Source: Saprospiraceae bacterium
GTDB lineage: Bacteria > Bacteroidota > Bacteroidia > Chitinophagales > Saprospiraceae
Length of the DNA: 9,002 nt
Assembly (NCBI GenBank): GCA_027031185.1
Contig: JALVEF010000371.1
Span: 1 to 9,002 of the forward strand
Reading direction: 5' to 3'
This document shows, one piece after another, positions 1 to 6,517 of the stretch. Numbering within the stretch: position 1 is the stretch's first letter; each line of letters begins with the position of its first letter. Below the pieces are notes generated by a model. That model made no database searches and was not told the origin of the DNA. It worked only from the letters and a program-made list of their open reading frames with translations. The translations under genes were made by a program, and so were the position numbers.

Positions 1-402
1 GCGCATAGAGGGGCGTTGGTCGCGCCGGATCCCCTGCCATCGCCGCGTCAGGTCTATATGCTTCAACGCAGCAAGACCAAACCGGGGGGGCGGCTCGGTA
101 AGACCACCGGGTGGATACACCGTCGCTTGCTGAAACTCAAAGACGTCCGGATGCTGACGGGCGTGACCTACGATAAAATTGATGACGAAGGCTTGCACAT
201 CCGCATTGACGGCGAAGCCAGACTACTGCAAGTGGACCATGTGGTCATCTGCGCCGGCCAGGAACCCGAAAATTCTATTTTGGCGGCAGCCAAAAAATCT
301 TTCTCTTCTCACGTGCACTTGATCGGGGGTGCCAAGCGGGCTACCGAACTGGACGCCCAACGGGCCATTCGGGAGGGGATGGAACTGGGCCTTGAGATAT
401 AG
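1..402 (+). CDS. fadH: 2,4-dienoyl-CoA reductase (NADPH), C-terminal part; 5' end outside window
   Basis: The reading frame is open from base 1 and ends at TAG 400-402, so only about the last 133 residues are present. The fragment resembles the C-terminus of E. coli-type FadH: RQVYMLQRSK, then LGKTTGWIHR, then KIDDEGLHI, VVICAGQEP, VHLIGG and a final ELDAQRAIREG. In this family an N-terminal FMN/4Fe-4S TIM barrel is joined to an FAD/NAD(P)-binding domain; only the end of the latter is visible. The VVICAGQEP and HLIGG segments belong to the nucleotide-binding fold. The enzyme reduces 2,4-dienoyl-CoA intermediates so that polyunsaturated fatty acids can enter beta-oxidation in the cytosol. Family assignment is by remembered similarity. 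The missing N-terminal domains mean that a related Old Yellow Enzyme-type oxidoreductase is not fully excluded. Confidence 0.88.
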   Translation, partial: AHRGALVAPDPLPSPRQVYMLQRSKTKPGGRLGKTTGWIHRRLLKLKDVRMLTGVTYDKIDDEGLHIRIDGEARLLQVDHVVICAGQEPENSILAAAKKSFSSHVHLIGGAKRATELDAQRAIREGMELGLEI

Positions 403-422
403 CATCCTGTGCTCAACCTTTG
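392..422 (+). promoter_or_regulatory. Candidate Bacteroidota-type promoter for superoxide dismutase gene
   Basis: AACCTTTG at 415-422 matches the Bacteroidota -7 consensus TAnnTTTG except at the first base. A TTG at 392-394 lies 20 bases upstream, the spacing expected for the -33 element. The -33 part overlaps the last codons of the upstream fadH-like gene. Transcription would start near 429 and give a leader of about 65 bases before the ATG at 494. This rests on a motif match only. Confidence 0.4.
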
Positions 423-493
423 GGAGTTTGTATTGTTCAAAAGGCGGTTTCGCACTTGGCGAGCTTTTTTCACCAACCAAAAACGGACATAAT

Positions 494-1129
494 ATGGCTT
501 TCAAACTTCCCGATTTGCCCTATGACTACAATGCGCTGGAGCCGCATATTGATGCGCGCACGATGGAGATTCACTACACCAAACACCATCAGGGTTATAC
601 CAACAAATTGAACGCCGCTATCGAGGGCACCGATTTGGAGGGTAAGTCCATCGAAGAAATTCTGGCCAATGTCTCCCGGTACCCCACGGCTGTACGCAAT
701 AACGGAGGTGGCTACTATAACCATAACTTGTATTGGTCTATTATGTCGCCTGACGGCGGTGGCGAGCCGTCTGACCGGATGAATATTAAAAAGGCCATTG
801 ACCGTGACTTCGGCTCCTTTGAAAATTTCAAAGCGGAGTTCTCCAAGGCGGGTGCTACCCGCTTCGGCTCCGGATGGGCCTGGCTGTGCGTGGACCCCGA
901 TGACAAGCTCTTTATCTGCTCCACACCCAATCAGGACAATCCGCTGATGGACTTGTCGGCCTGCCCGAAAGGTACGCCCATTCTCGGTATGGATGTATGG
1001 GAGCACGCCTACTACCTGAAGTATCAGAATCGCCGCGGCGACTATATCAGTGCCTTTTTCAATGTCATCAACTGGCAGGAGGTGACCAAGCGCTACAACG
1101 ATGCCAATCCGGGCGCCTCGTCATTTTGA
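494..1129 (+). CDS. Superoxide dismutase, Fe/Mn family, Mn-type signature
   Basis: This 211-residue protein disproportionates superoxide to oxygen and hydrogen peroxide and is probably cytosolic, since no signal peptide is seen. The length is typical of the family. The four metal ligands are visible as H27 (in EIHYTKHHQGY), H77 (in YYNHNLYW), D167 and H171 (in DVWEHAYYLKYQNRR, the family signature). Two sites that separate Mn from Fe enzymes look Mn-like: glycine at residue 73, four before the second His ligand, and Gln147 in the NQDNPLM segment, which is the active-site glutamine position of Mn enzymes. Some Bacteroidota enzymes are cambialistic, so actual metal use is open. The ATG at 494 was chosen because the protein family begins with a FxLPDLPYDYNALEP-like segment there; the frame stays open upstream to 329, but that stretch overlaps fadH and has no family similarity. 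A terminator follows 33 bases after the stop, so it is probably monocistronic. Confidence 0.96.
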   Translation: MAFKLPDLPYDYNALEPHIDARTMEIHYTKHHQGYTNKLNAAIEGTDLEGKSIEEILANVSRYPTAVRNNGGGYYNHNLYWSIMSPDGGGEPSDRMNIKKAIDRDFGSFENFKAEFSKAGATRFGSGWAWLCVDPDDKLFICSTPNQDNPLMDLSACPKGTPILGMDVWEHAYYLKYQNRRGDYISAFFNVINWQEVTKRYNDANPGASSF

Positions 1130-1162
1130 GCGCATACAGAAGAATTACGTTGAACTTGGAAG

Positions 1163-1188
1163 CGTCGCCCGTCGGGCGGCGTTTTTTT
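1163..1188 (+). terminator. Intrinsic terminator after superoxide dismutase gene
   Basis: An 8-bp stem (1163-1170 paired with 1174-1181, one T-G wobble) closes a three-base loop and is followed at once by seven T residues (1182-1188). It sits 33 bases after the sod stop codon and ahead of the asd start, separating the two transcription units. Confidence 0.88.
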
Positions 1189-1224
1189 GTGCCGGGCCGG
1201 CGGTGACTTTGGGGCGGTTTTTGC

Positions 1225-1232
1225 TACTTTCG
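1225..1232 (+). promoter_or_regulatory. Candidate -7 promoter element for asd
   Basis: TACTTTCG at 1225-1232 differs at one base from the Bacteroidota -7 consensus TAnnTTTG. It lies just downstream of the sod terminator and 21 bases before the asd ATG, which would give a very short leader. A TTTG is present at 1208-1211, but at only 13 bases it is too close for a standard -33 element, so only the -7 part is claimed. Confidence 0.38.
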
Positions 1233-1253
1233 TGGCAAGAACTGAAAACCGAG

Positions 1254-2258
1254 ATGAGAGTAGCCGTAGTAGGAGCCACCGGTCTGGTGGGTAATATCAT
1301 GTTGAAGGTGCTGGCGGAGCGTTGCTTTCCCGTGACGGAGTTGATAGCCGTTGCATCGGCACGCTCGGTGGGCAAGAGCTTGTTATTTGAAGGCCGTGAG
1401 GTCAAAGTGGTCGGCTTGGAGGAAGCGGTGCGGCAGGCACCCGACCTGGCGCTTTTTTCTGCCGGAGCGGCTGTGTCGCGGGCATGGGCGCCGCGCTTTG
1501 CGGAGGCAGGCACGACGGTGGTGGACAATTCATCGGCCTGGCGGATGAGTCCGGATCACAAACTCATCGTGCCGGAGATCAATGCGGACCGGCTCACGCC
1601 GGCAGACAAAATAATCGCCAATCCCAATTGCTCCACTATTCAGATGGTGGCCGCGCTGGCACCTTTACATCGTATTTACCGGATTCGACGCCTGATTATT
1701 TCCACCTATCAATCTATCACCGGCACCGGTGTCAAAGCAGTCCGGCAGTATGAAGCCGAGAAAAGCGGTCAGGCGTTGCCACCGGATCAGATGGCATACC
1801 CGCATCCCATCTTTGCCAACTGCCTGCCCCATTGCGACGTCTTTCTGGACAATGCCTATACCAGGGAGGAGATGAAACTGGTCAACGAGACGCGCAAGAT
1901 ACTCGACGCGCCGGATATCCGCATCTCCGCTACGGCGGTGCGCGTGCCGGTACTGGGCGGGCACAGTGAATCGGTCAATGTGGAGTTTGAGCGCGAGTAC
2001 GAATTGGACCAAGTCTATGAATTGTTGCGCTCCGCACCCGGTATTACGGTGGTGGATGCGCCTGCTTGCAATGAATATCCGATGCCGCTGACGGCCCATG
2101 ACAAGGACGATGTGTTTGTCGGTCGCATCCGGCGGGATCTGTCGCATCCGCGCGCGCTCAATCTCTGGATCGTGTCCGACAATCTGCGCAAGGGTGCCGC
2201 CACCAACGCGGTGCAGATCGCTGAATACCTGCTAAAGCAGGGATATTTGGGGACTTGA
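1254..2258 (+). CDS. asd: Aspartate-semialdehyde dehydrogenase
   Basis: This 334-residue enzyme reduces L-aspartyl-4-phosphate to aspartate 4-semialdehyde with NADPH. It is the second step of the aspartate pathway leading to lysine, diaminopimelate, threonine and methionine. An N-terminal Rossmann motif VAVVGATGLVG is at residues 3-13. VVDNSSAWRM (89-98) and VPEIN (106-110) are family signatures. The catalytic cysteine is C126 in NPNCSTIQ. YQSITGTG (152-159) holds the active-site glutamine Q153. EEMKLVNETRKI (205-216) and RVPVLGGHSESV (230-241) carry substrate-binding residues and the catalytic histidine H237. The length and all key residues look complete. The ATG at 1254 places the Rossmann glycines at the very N-terminus, as in homologues; the frame is open upstream to 1101, but that part overlaps sod and the terminator. 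There is no clear Shine-Dalgarno sequence. The gene stands between a terminator and another promoter, so it is probably transcribed alone. Confidence 0.97.
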   Translation: MRVAVVGATGLVGNIMLKVLAERCFPVTELIAVASARSVGKSLLFEGREVKVVGLEEAVRQAPDLALFSAGAAVSRAWAPRFAEAGTTVVDNSSAWRMSPDHKLIVPEINADRLTPADKIIANPNCSTIQMVAALAPLHRIYRIRRLIISTYQSITGTGVKAVRQYEAEKSGQALPPDQMAYPHPIFANCLPHCDVFLDNAYTREEMKLVNETRKILDAPDIRISATAVRVPVLGGHSESVNVEFEREYELDQVYELLRSAPGITVVDAPACNEYPMPLTAHDKDDVFVGRIRRDLSHPRALNLWIVSDNLRKGAATNAVQIAEYLLKQGYLGT

Positions 2259-2350
2259 GTGCGGCTTTGCACGCTTCCGGGCGCAAGTGAGTACCCGGTC
2301 GCATTTTGCAGGCCTTGCGTATAAAATGATGGTACGTCGGGCGATTCTGC

Positions 2351-2381
2351 TTGCGGGCCAAGTTTTTTCCCCGTATATTTG
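2351..2381 (+). promoter_or_regulatory. Candidate Bacteroidota-type promoter for the helical protein gene
   Basis: TATATTTG at 2374-2381 is a perfect match to the -7 consensus TAnnTTTG, and a TTG at 2351-2353 lies 20 bases upstream in the -33 position. Transcription would begin near 2388 and give a leader of roughly 55 bases before the ATG at 2444. This is the best two-part promoter match in the window. The remainder of the 2259-2443 spacer shows only weak short inverted repeats and no convincing asd terminator. Confidence 0.5.
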
Positions 2382-2443
2382 ACGGCAGCACGTGTGTTGG
2401 CCTCTAATTGTGCCGTGCGGTATCGCCTACAAAATACGGAAAC

Positions 2444-3859
2444 ATGAAAGACAGACTGGTGATTGATGCGGAGCGTGACCAGGGCGAGAAGGTACTCCTT
2501 GCCTTGCAATTGCAAGAAGGCGAAGAGCAGGTAAAGATCTATGTATTCCCCGAAGCGGTGGCTACCGAGAGTTTTGAGAAAGAACTGATGGACAAGTGGC
2601 GCAAGGGGGAAGAGGTGGATTTTCCGGAAGGATATTCGGAGATGGAGCGCCCGCTTACGATGAGCGATCCCATTTTACCTGCTTCTTTTACGCTCAATGA
2701 TGACAATGCCGAACTCGTCAAACGCGCTCAGACAGAGTGGCATTTCAAGATGTTGTCCCATAAGCTGAGCCAGGAATTTCAGAAAGAATTGGACGAGCTC
2801 CGGGAGAAGATTGAAAGCCTGGATAGTTATAGCAAAGACTATTGGGATGCGCTCAAGACCTTCTGGGACAAGGTGCAGACTCAAGTGAGAGAAAAGACAC
2901 TCCAATGGCAGCATACCAAGCCGCTCAAAGAGGTGACCAACTCTCTTTTTACCAAGCTCAAGACCTTGCGCAAGCAATTTGACGAGCAGCTCCGCGAGCG
3001 CTCCGCCGTCTATAAAGAAGAATTGACGAAGGCGCTGGAGGATATCGAGCAAAAAATCAATAATGATGCGCGGCTCAAGCCACTGTTCGATGAGCTTCGG
3101 GAATTGCAGAGCACGTTTTGGAACAAGGAGCTTATCCGCAAGCACCGCGCCGAACTGAAAGCCTACTTTGACAAACTCTTCCAGGAAATAAAACAAAAGC
3201 GCTACGGCAGCACCGAAGGTTCGCCCCATGATCCGGTCGCCCGGTTGGAGCGGCGGATGAGCGGCTTACTCAAGGCCATCGAGAAGATGGAAAATTCCAT
3301 CGCCCGCGATGAAAAAGAGTTGGCGTTTCAGCAGGAGCGGTCGGACTCATCGGACGGGCAGCTGGCTGCCCAGTTGCGCCAGGCCAAGATCATGATGATC
3401 CAGGAGCGCATCCAGTCCAAGCGCAAGAAGCTGGAGGACATGTACAAGACGCGTGAGGAGGTAAAAGCCAAACTGGCTGCCGCCAAAGCGCGAAAGGAGC
3501 GGATGGAAGAAGAAAAGCGCCGGCGGGAGGAGTTGGCCAGAGCGCAAGAGGTGATCAAGGAAAAGATCTCCTCTGAAATCAAGGAGAAAAATCTCACCGA
3601 AGAAGAACGCCTGAAGCTTGAAAAAGCGGCGAAGGAGCTGGCCGAGGCCAAACAAAAAACAGACAAGCCATCGGAGCCGCCCGCCTCCGATGCGTCTTCC
3701 AAAGAACTGGTCCAAAAGGCTGCGGAAATAGGAGAAGTGGTCGCCGACAAAATTGAAAACGTGGTCGAGGACATCTTGGACTCTGTCAAGGCGGTAGCGG
3801 AAGTACTCGATGACAAACTGGATGACTTGCTCCGCGATCGAAAAACCGGAGACGGCTAA
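2444..3859 (+). CDS. Uncharacterised helical / coiled-coil protein with C-terminal 11-residue repeats
   Basis: The 471-residue product was not recognised as a named family. No signal peptide or membrane segment is visible and it contains no cysteine, so it is probably cytosolic. Residues 1-85 are mixed and look globular. Residues 88-255 are charged and helical with regularly placed aromatic residues (YWDALKTFWDKV, ELQSTFWNKEL, AYFDKLFQEI), reminiscent of DUF349-type helical repeats; this is an inference from memory. A Gly/Ser linker follows near 256-264. Residues 265-405 form a long Lys/Glu/Arg-rich predicted coiled coil. A Pro/Ser linker (about 407-419) leads to an amphipathic tail (421-464) with hydrophobic residues at strict 11-residue spacing. 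The ATG at 2444 was preferred over a TTG at 2408 because the latter adds only 12 unremarkable residues. AMP nucleosidase lies 104 bases downstream with no terminator between. A structural, scaffold or membrane-surface role is possible but unproven. Confidence 0.85.
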   Translation: MKDRLVIDAERDQGEKVLLALQLQEGEEQVKIYVFPEAVATESFEKELMDKWRKGEEVDFPEGYSEMERPLTMSDPILPASFTLNDDNAELVKRAQTEWHFKMLSHKLSQEFQKELDELREKIESLDSYSKDYWDALKTFWDKVQTQVREKTLQWQHTKPLKEVTNSLFTKLKTLRKQFDEQLRERSAVYKEELTKALEDIEQKINNDARLKPLFDELRELQSTFWNKELIRKHRAELKAYFDKLFQEIKQKRYGSTEGSPHDPVARLERRMSGLLKAIEKMENSIARDEKELAFQQERSDSSDGQLAAQLRQAKIMMIQERIQSKRKKLEDMYKTREEVKAKLAAAKARKERMEEEKRRREELARAQEVIKEKISSEIKEKNLTEEERLKLEKAAKELAEAKQKTDKPSEPPASDASSKELVQKAAEIGEVVADKIENVVEDILDSVKAVAEVLDDKLDDLLRDRKTGDG

Positions 3860-3932
3860 GATGTTTTCGGGTTGTCCGTCCGCAAAACTCTTTACGCCTT
3901 TTTTCGTTTTCCTACTTGAAAATGTGAAGTTT

Positions 3933-3947
3933 ACGCGCAAAGCGCGT
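3933..3947 (+). promoter_or_regulatory. Hairpin just upstream of the AMP nucleosidase start
   Basis: ACGCGC (3933-3938) and GCGCGT (3942-3947) form a perfect 6-bp GC-rich stem around an AAA loop. Two more pairs can form outside it, a T-G and a T-A (3931-3932 with 3948-3949). It ends nine bases before a GGAGG at 3956-3960 and is not followed by a T run, so it is not a terminator. It could influence translation or RNA stability of the downstream gene; that is inference. Confidence 0.35.
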
Positions 3948-3963
3948 GAGGTAATGGAGGACA

Positions 3964-4737
3964 ATGAAAACGAAAAAAGAAATCGTGTCCAATTGGCTGC
4001 CGCGCTATACCGGCACGTCGTTGGATGAGTTCGGTGAGTATATTATTCTGGTCAATTTTAGCGATTATGTGGAGCGATTTGCGCGTCTGTACGGGGTGAA
4101 GATCAAGGGGCGCAATCGCGCGATGATGAGTGCGACGGCAGAAAACATCACGATCATCAATTTCGGTATGGGTAGCCCCAATGCGGGTACCATCATAGAC
4201 TTGCTGACGGCGGTCAAGCCAAAGGCTTTGATTTTTTTGGGCAAGTGCGGCGGACTCAAAACGAAAAAAAACAAAGTGGGCGACTACATCCTGCCCATCG
4301 CTGCTATCCGCGGCGAGGGCACGTCCAATGACTACTTGCCACCCGAGGTGCCCGCTCTGCCGGCGTTTGCGCTACAAAAGGCGATCTCCACCACCATCCG
4401 TGACAAGGGCCGCGACTATTGGACGGGCACGGTCTATACGACCAACAAACGGGTGTGGGAACATCGCGAGGACTTCAAGCAGTATCTGAAATCGCTTCGC
4501 GCGATGGCTATAGACATGGAGACGGCCACCATCTTTGTGGCGGCGTTCAAAAACAAGATACCTGCCGGTGCTCTCTTGCTGGTATCGGACATGCCGATGG
4601 TGCCCGAAGGCGTAAAGACGGAAAAAAGCGACAAGAGTGTCACCAAAAATTACGTCGCCGAACACCTTGAAATAGGTATTGACTCGCTGCGCCAACTCAT
4701 CAACAAGTCGCTTACCGTCAAGCATCTTAAATTTTGA
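3964..4737 (+). CDS. AMP nucleosidase, short single-domain form
   Basis: This 257-residue protein of the nucleoside phosphorylase/hydrolase superfamily is predicted to split AMP into adenine and ribose 5-phosphate, in cytosolic purine turnover. Visible motifs are NFGMGSPNAG (66-75, phosphate/ribose site), LIFLGKCGGL (89-98), AIDMETATI (182-190, the Met-Glu pair contacting ribose) and LLVSDMPMVPEGVKTEKSD (205-223), whose Asp209 in SDMP sits where the base-binding acid is expected. Proteobacterial Amn is about 480 residues with an extra N-terminal regulatory domain; that domain is absent here, as in other Bacteroidota members annotated with this name. Specificity for AMP rather than another nucleoside is taken from overall resemblance. 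The ATG at 3964 has GGAGG three bases upstream (3956-3960), the strongest Shine-Dalgarno-like match in the window although the spacing is short. The gene may share a transcript with the preceding one. Confidence 0.9.
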   Translation: MKTKKEIVSNWLPRYTGTSLDEFGEYIILVNFSDYVERFARLYGVKIKGRNRAMMSATAENITIINFGMGSPNAGTIIDLLTAVKPKALIFLGKCGGLKTKKNKVGDYILPIAAIRGEGTSNDYLPPEVPALPAFALQKAISTTIRDKGRDYWTGTVYTTNKRVWEHREDFKQYLKSLRAMAIDMETATIFVAAFKNKIPAGALLLVSDMPMVPEGVKTEKSDKSVTKNYVAEHLEIGIDSLRQLINKSLTVKHLKF

Positions 4738-4763
4738 CTGTCAACCGGAACCGCTGCCACCTC

Positions 4764-4779
4764 GCGCCCCCCAGGGCGC
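4764..4779 (+). terminator. Weak candidate terminator after AMP nucleosidase gene
   Basis: GCGCCC (4764-4769) pairs perfectly with GGGCGC (4774-4779) around a four-base loop, 26 bases after the stop codon. It is followed by AAACTTTCCTT rather than an uninterrupted T run, so termination there would be inefficient or dependent on other factors. Confidence 0.35.
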
Positions 4780-4835
4780 AAACTTTCCTTCTGCTTTGCG
4801 TGTGTGGGCAAGGTCCCGAAGTGCGGTGCTTTGAT

Positions 4836-4843
4836 TACTTTTG
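4836..4843 (+). promoter_or_regulatory. Candidate -7 promoter element for gltX
   Basis: TACTTTTG at 4836-4843 is a perfect match to the Bacteroidota -7 consensus TAnnTTTG. No TTTG occurs at the normal -33 distance. Transcription starting around 4850 would give a leader of about 40 bases before the gltX ATG. Confidence 0.42.
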
Positions 4844-4888
4844 CGCTGCACAATTCCCGTGTGTGTGAAGCACCCAAACCACATTGTC

Positions 4889-6436
4889 ATGACTCAACCG
4901 GTACGCGTTCGATTTGCTCCCAGCCCGACAGGCCCCCTGCACATTGGGGGCGTGCGGACGGCCCTGTACAACTATCTGTTTGCCCGCAAGCACGGCGGTA
5001 AGTTCTTGTTGCGCATCGAGGACACCGACCAAAAGCGCTACGTGCCGGGCGCCGAGTCCTACATCTTGCGCACGCTGGAGTGGCTGGGGCTATCTTATGA
5101 TGAGGGGCCAAATGTGGGTGGGGATTTCGGCCCATATCGTCAGTCGGAGCGCTCGGCGCTCTATCGTAAATACGCGGAGCAGCTGGTCCAAAGCGGCAAG
5201 GCGTACTATGCTTTTGATACACCGGATGAGTTGGATGCCATGCGCGCCAAACTGCAACAGGCGAAGGCCGCTTCGACCAGTTATACTTCTGCGGTGCGCC
5301 TGCAAATGAAAAACAGCCTTAGTTTTTCTCCGGCGGATACGGATGCCTGGCTCCAGAGTGGCAAGCCGTATGTGATACGGTTGAAAGTGGATCCGGGAGA
5401 GGAGATTGTCTTTCGGGACCTGATACGGGACGAGGTGCGTTTTGTCACGGACCTGCTGGACGATAAAGTTCTGATCAAGGCCGACGGTCTTCCGACGTAT
5501 CACCTGGCCAATGTGGTGGATGACCACCTGATGCAGATCAGCCACGTCATCCGCGGGGAGGAGTGGCTTCCCAGTACAGCCCACCATGTGCTTCTGTACC
5601 GGGCCTTCGGCTGGGAGGCAACGATGCCAGTGTTTGCGCATCTTCCGCTCATCCTGAAACCCAACGGCAAGGGTAAGCTCAGCAAACGGGATGGTGTCAA
5701 GTTTGATATGCCGGTGTTTCCGCTGTCTTGGGATGGAGCGTCACCGGAGGAGTCCTTCAAAGGCTTTCGGGAATATGGCTTTTATCCCGAGGCGGTCATT
5801 AACTTTCTGGCCCTGCTGGGCTGGCATCCCGAAGATGACAGGGAGGTGTTTGATTTGAGCGACTTGGTGGAGGCGTTTAGCTTGCGCCGGGTTCAGAAGT
5901 CAGGCGCCATCTTCGACTATGAGAAGGCCAAATGGTTCAATAAGCAGTATCTGTTGCGCAAGACGCCGGAAGAGCTGGCCCGCGAGTTGGAGCCGCTTGC
6001 GGCTGCAAAAAATTATGATGTTTCCGGGGACTATCTAAAACAAGTGGCGGTCTTGATGCAGCCGCGGGTGGATTTTGTCAAAGATATTTTGGAGGACGGG
6101 TACTACTTTTTCGAGGAGGTAAAGACATACGACCGCAAGGCGGTAAAGAAACGTTGGAAGCCGGAGAAGCAGGCGCTACTGGACGAATTGGCCGATGTGC
6201 TGGAAGGTGTGGATCGCTTTCTGGCCCGCTATATTGAGCCCGCGGTGAAGGCTTGGATGGAGCAGCGTGAGTTGGGCCCCGGCGCCGTTTTCCCCTTGGT
6301 GCGCCTGGCGCTGACCGGTAGCCTGAAAGGGCCGGGCGTCTTTGAGACGATGGAGGTTCTGACGCAATATGTCACGGTCCGGCGTCTGCGGGAAGCCGGG
6401 TCGAAACTCAACCCTATTCCGGAGTCCGTGTCGTAG
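4889..6436 (+). CDS. gltX: Glutamyl-tRNA synthetase
   Basis: The 515-residue class I synthetase attaches glutamate to tRNA(Glu) in the cytosol. The N-terminal RFAPSPTGPLHIGGVRTALYN (8-28) holds the HIGH-type ATP-binding motif PLHIGG. LRIEDTD (41-47) is the glutamate-site signature. LPTYHLANVVDDHLM (201-215) and HVIRGEEWLPST (219-230) are conserved core segments. KLSKRDG (263-269) is the KMSKS-type loop. The anticodon-binding helical domain occupies roughly 325-510. The Cys cluster that binds zinc in E. coli GluRS is missing: the equivalent region reads AYYAFDTPDELDAMR (105-119), as in other zinc-free enzymes. The ATG at 4889 was chosen because the core motif begins immediately after it; the frame is open from 4841 but homologues do not extend there. 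No Shine-Dalgarno sequence is evident. The KLSKRDG motif and full length argue for an active enzyme, not a truncated glutamyl-Q synthetase. Confidence 0.97.
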   Translation: MTQPVRVRFAPSPTGPLHIGGVRTALYNYLFARKHGGKFLLRIEDTDQKRYVPGAESYILRTLEWLGLSYDEGPNVGGDFGPYRQSERSALYRKYAEQLVQSGKAYYAFDTPDELDAMRAKLQQAKAASTSYTSAVRLQMKNSLSFSPADTDAWLQSGKPYVIRLKVDPGEEIVFRDLIRDEVRFVTDLLDDKVLIKADGLPTYHLANVVDDHLMQISHVIRGEEWLPSTAHHVLLYRAFGWEATMPVFAHLPLILKPNGKGKLSKRDGVKFDMPVFPLSWDGASPEESFKGFREYGFYPEAVINFLALLGWHPEDDREVFDLSDLVEAFSLRRVQKSGAIFDYEKAKWFNKQYLLRKTPEELARELEPLAAAKNYDVSGDYLKQVAVLMQPRVDFVKDILEDGYYFFEEVKTYDRKAVKKRWKPEKQALLDELADVLEGVDRFLARYIEPAVKAWMEQRELGPGAVFPLVRLALTGSLKGPGVFETMEVLTQYVTVRRLREAGSKLNPIPESVS

Positions 6437-6517
6437 CATTTACAGCGTTAGGGCTATAGTATATATGATGAGAAAATTATTTGTATCTTGACGCACGAAC
6501 AAAGCGAAAACCACTCT

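Noticed and set aside
470..1006. Open frame on the - strand opposite the superoxide dismutase gene, and similar ones opposite asd, gltX and the helical protein
   Set aside because: These are shadow frames produced by codon bias of the + strand genes. None has family-like motifs or its own promoter match.
2259..2305. Short inverted repeats after asd (GTGC/GCAC and CCGGG/CCCGG) as a terminator
   Set aside because: The stems are 4-5 bp, with six- and twelve-base loops, and are not followed by a proper T tract.
6437..6517. Promoter for the membrane protein gene in the AT-rich spacer after gltX (TATATATG, TATCTTGA)
   Set aside because: Neither sequence fits TAnnTTTG with fewer than two mismatches and no correctly spaced TTG was found.
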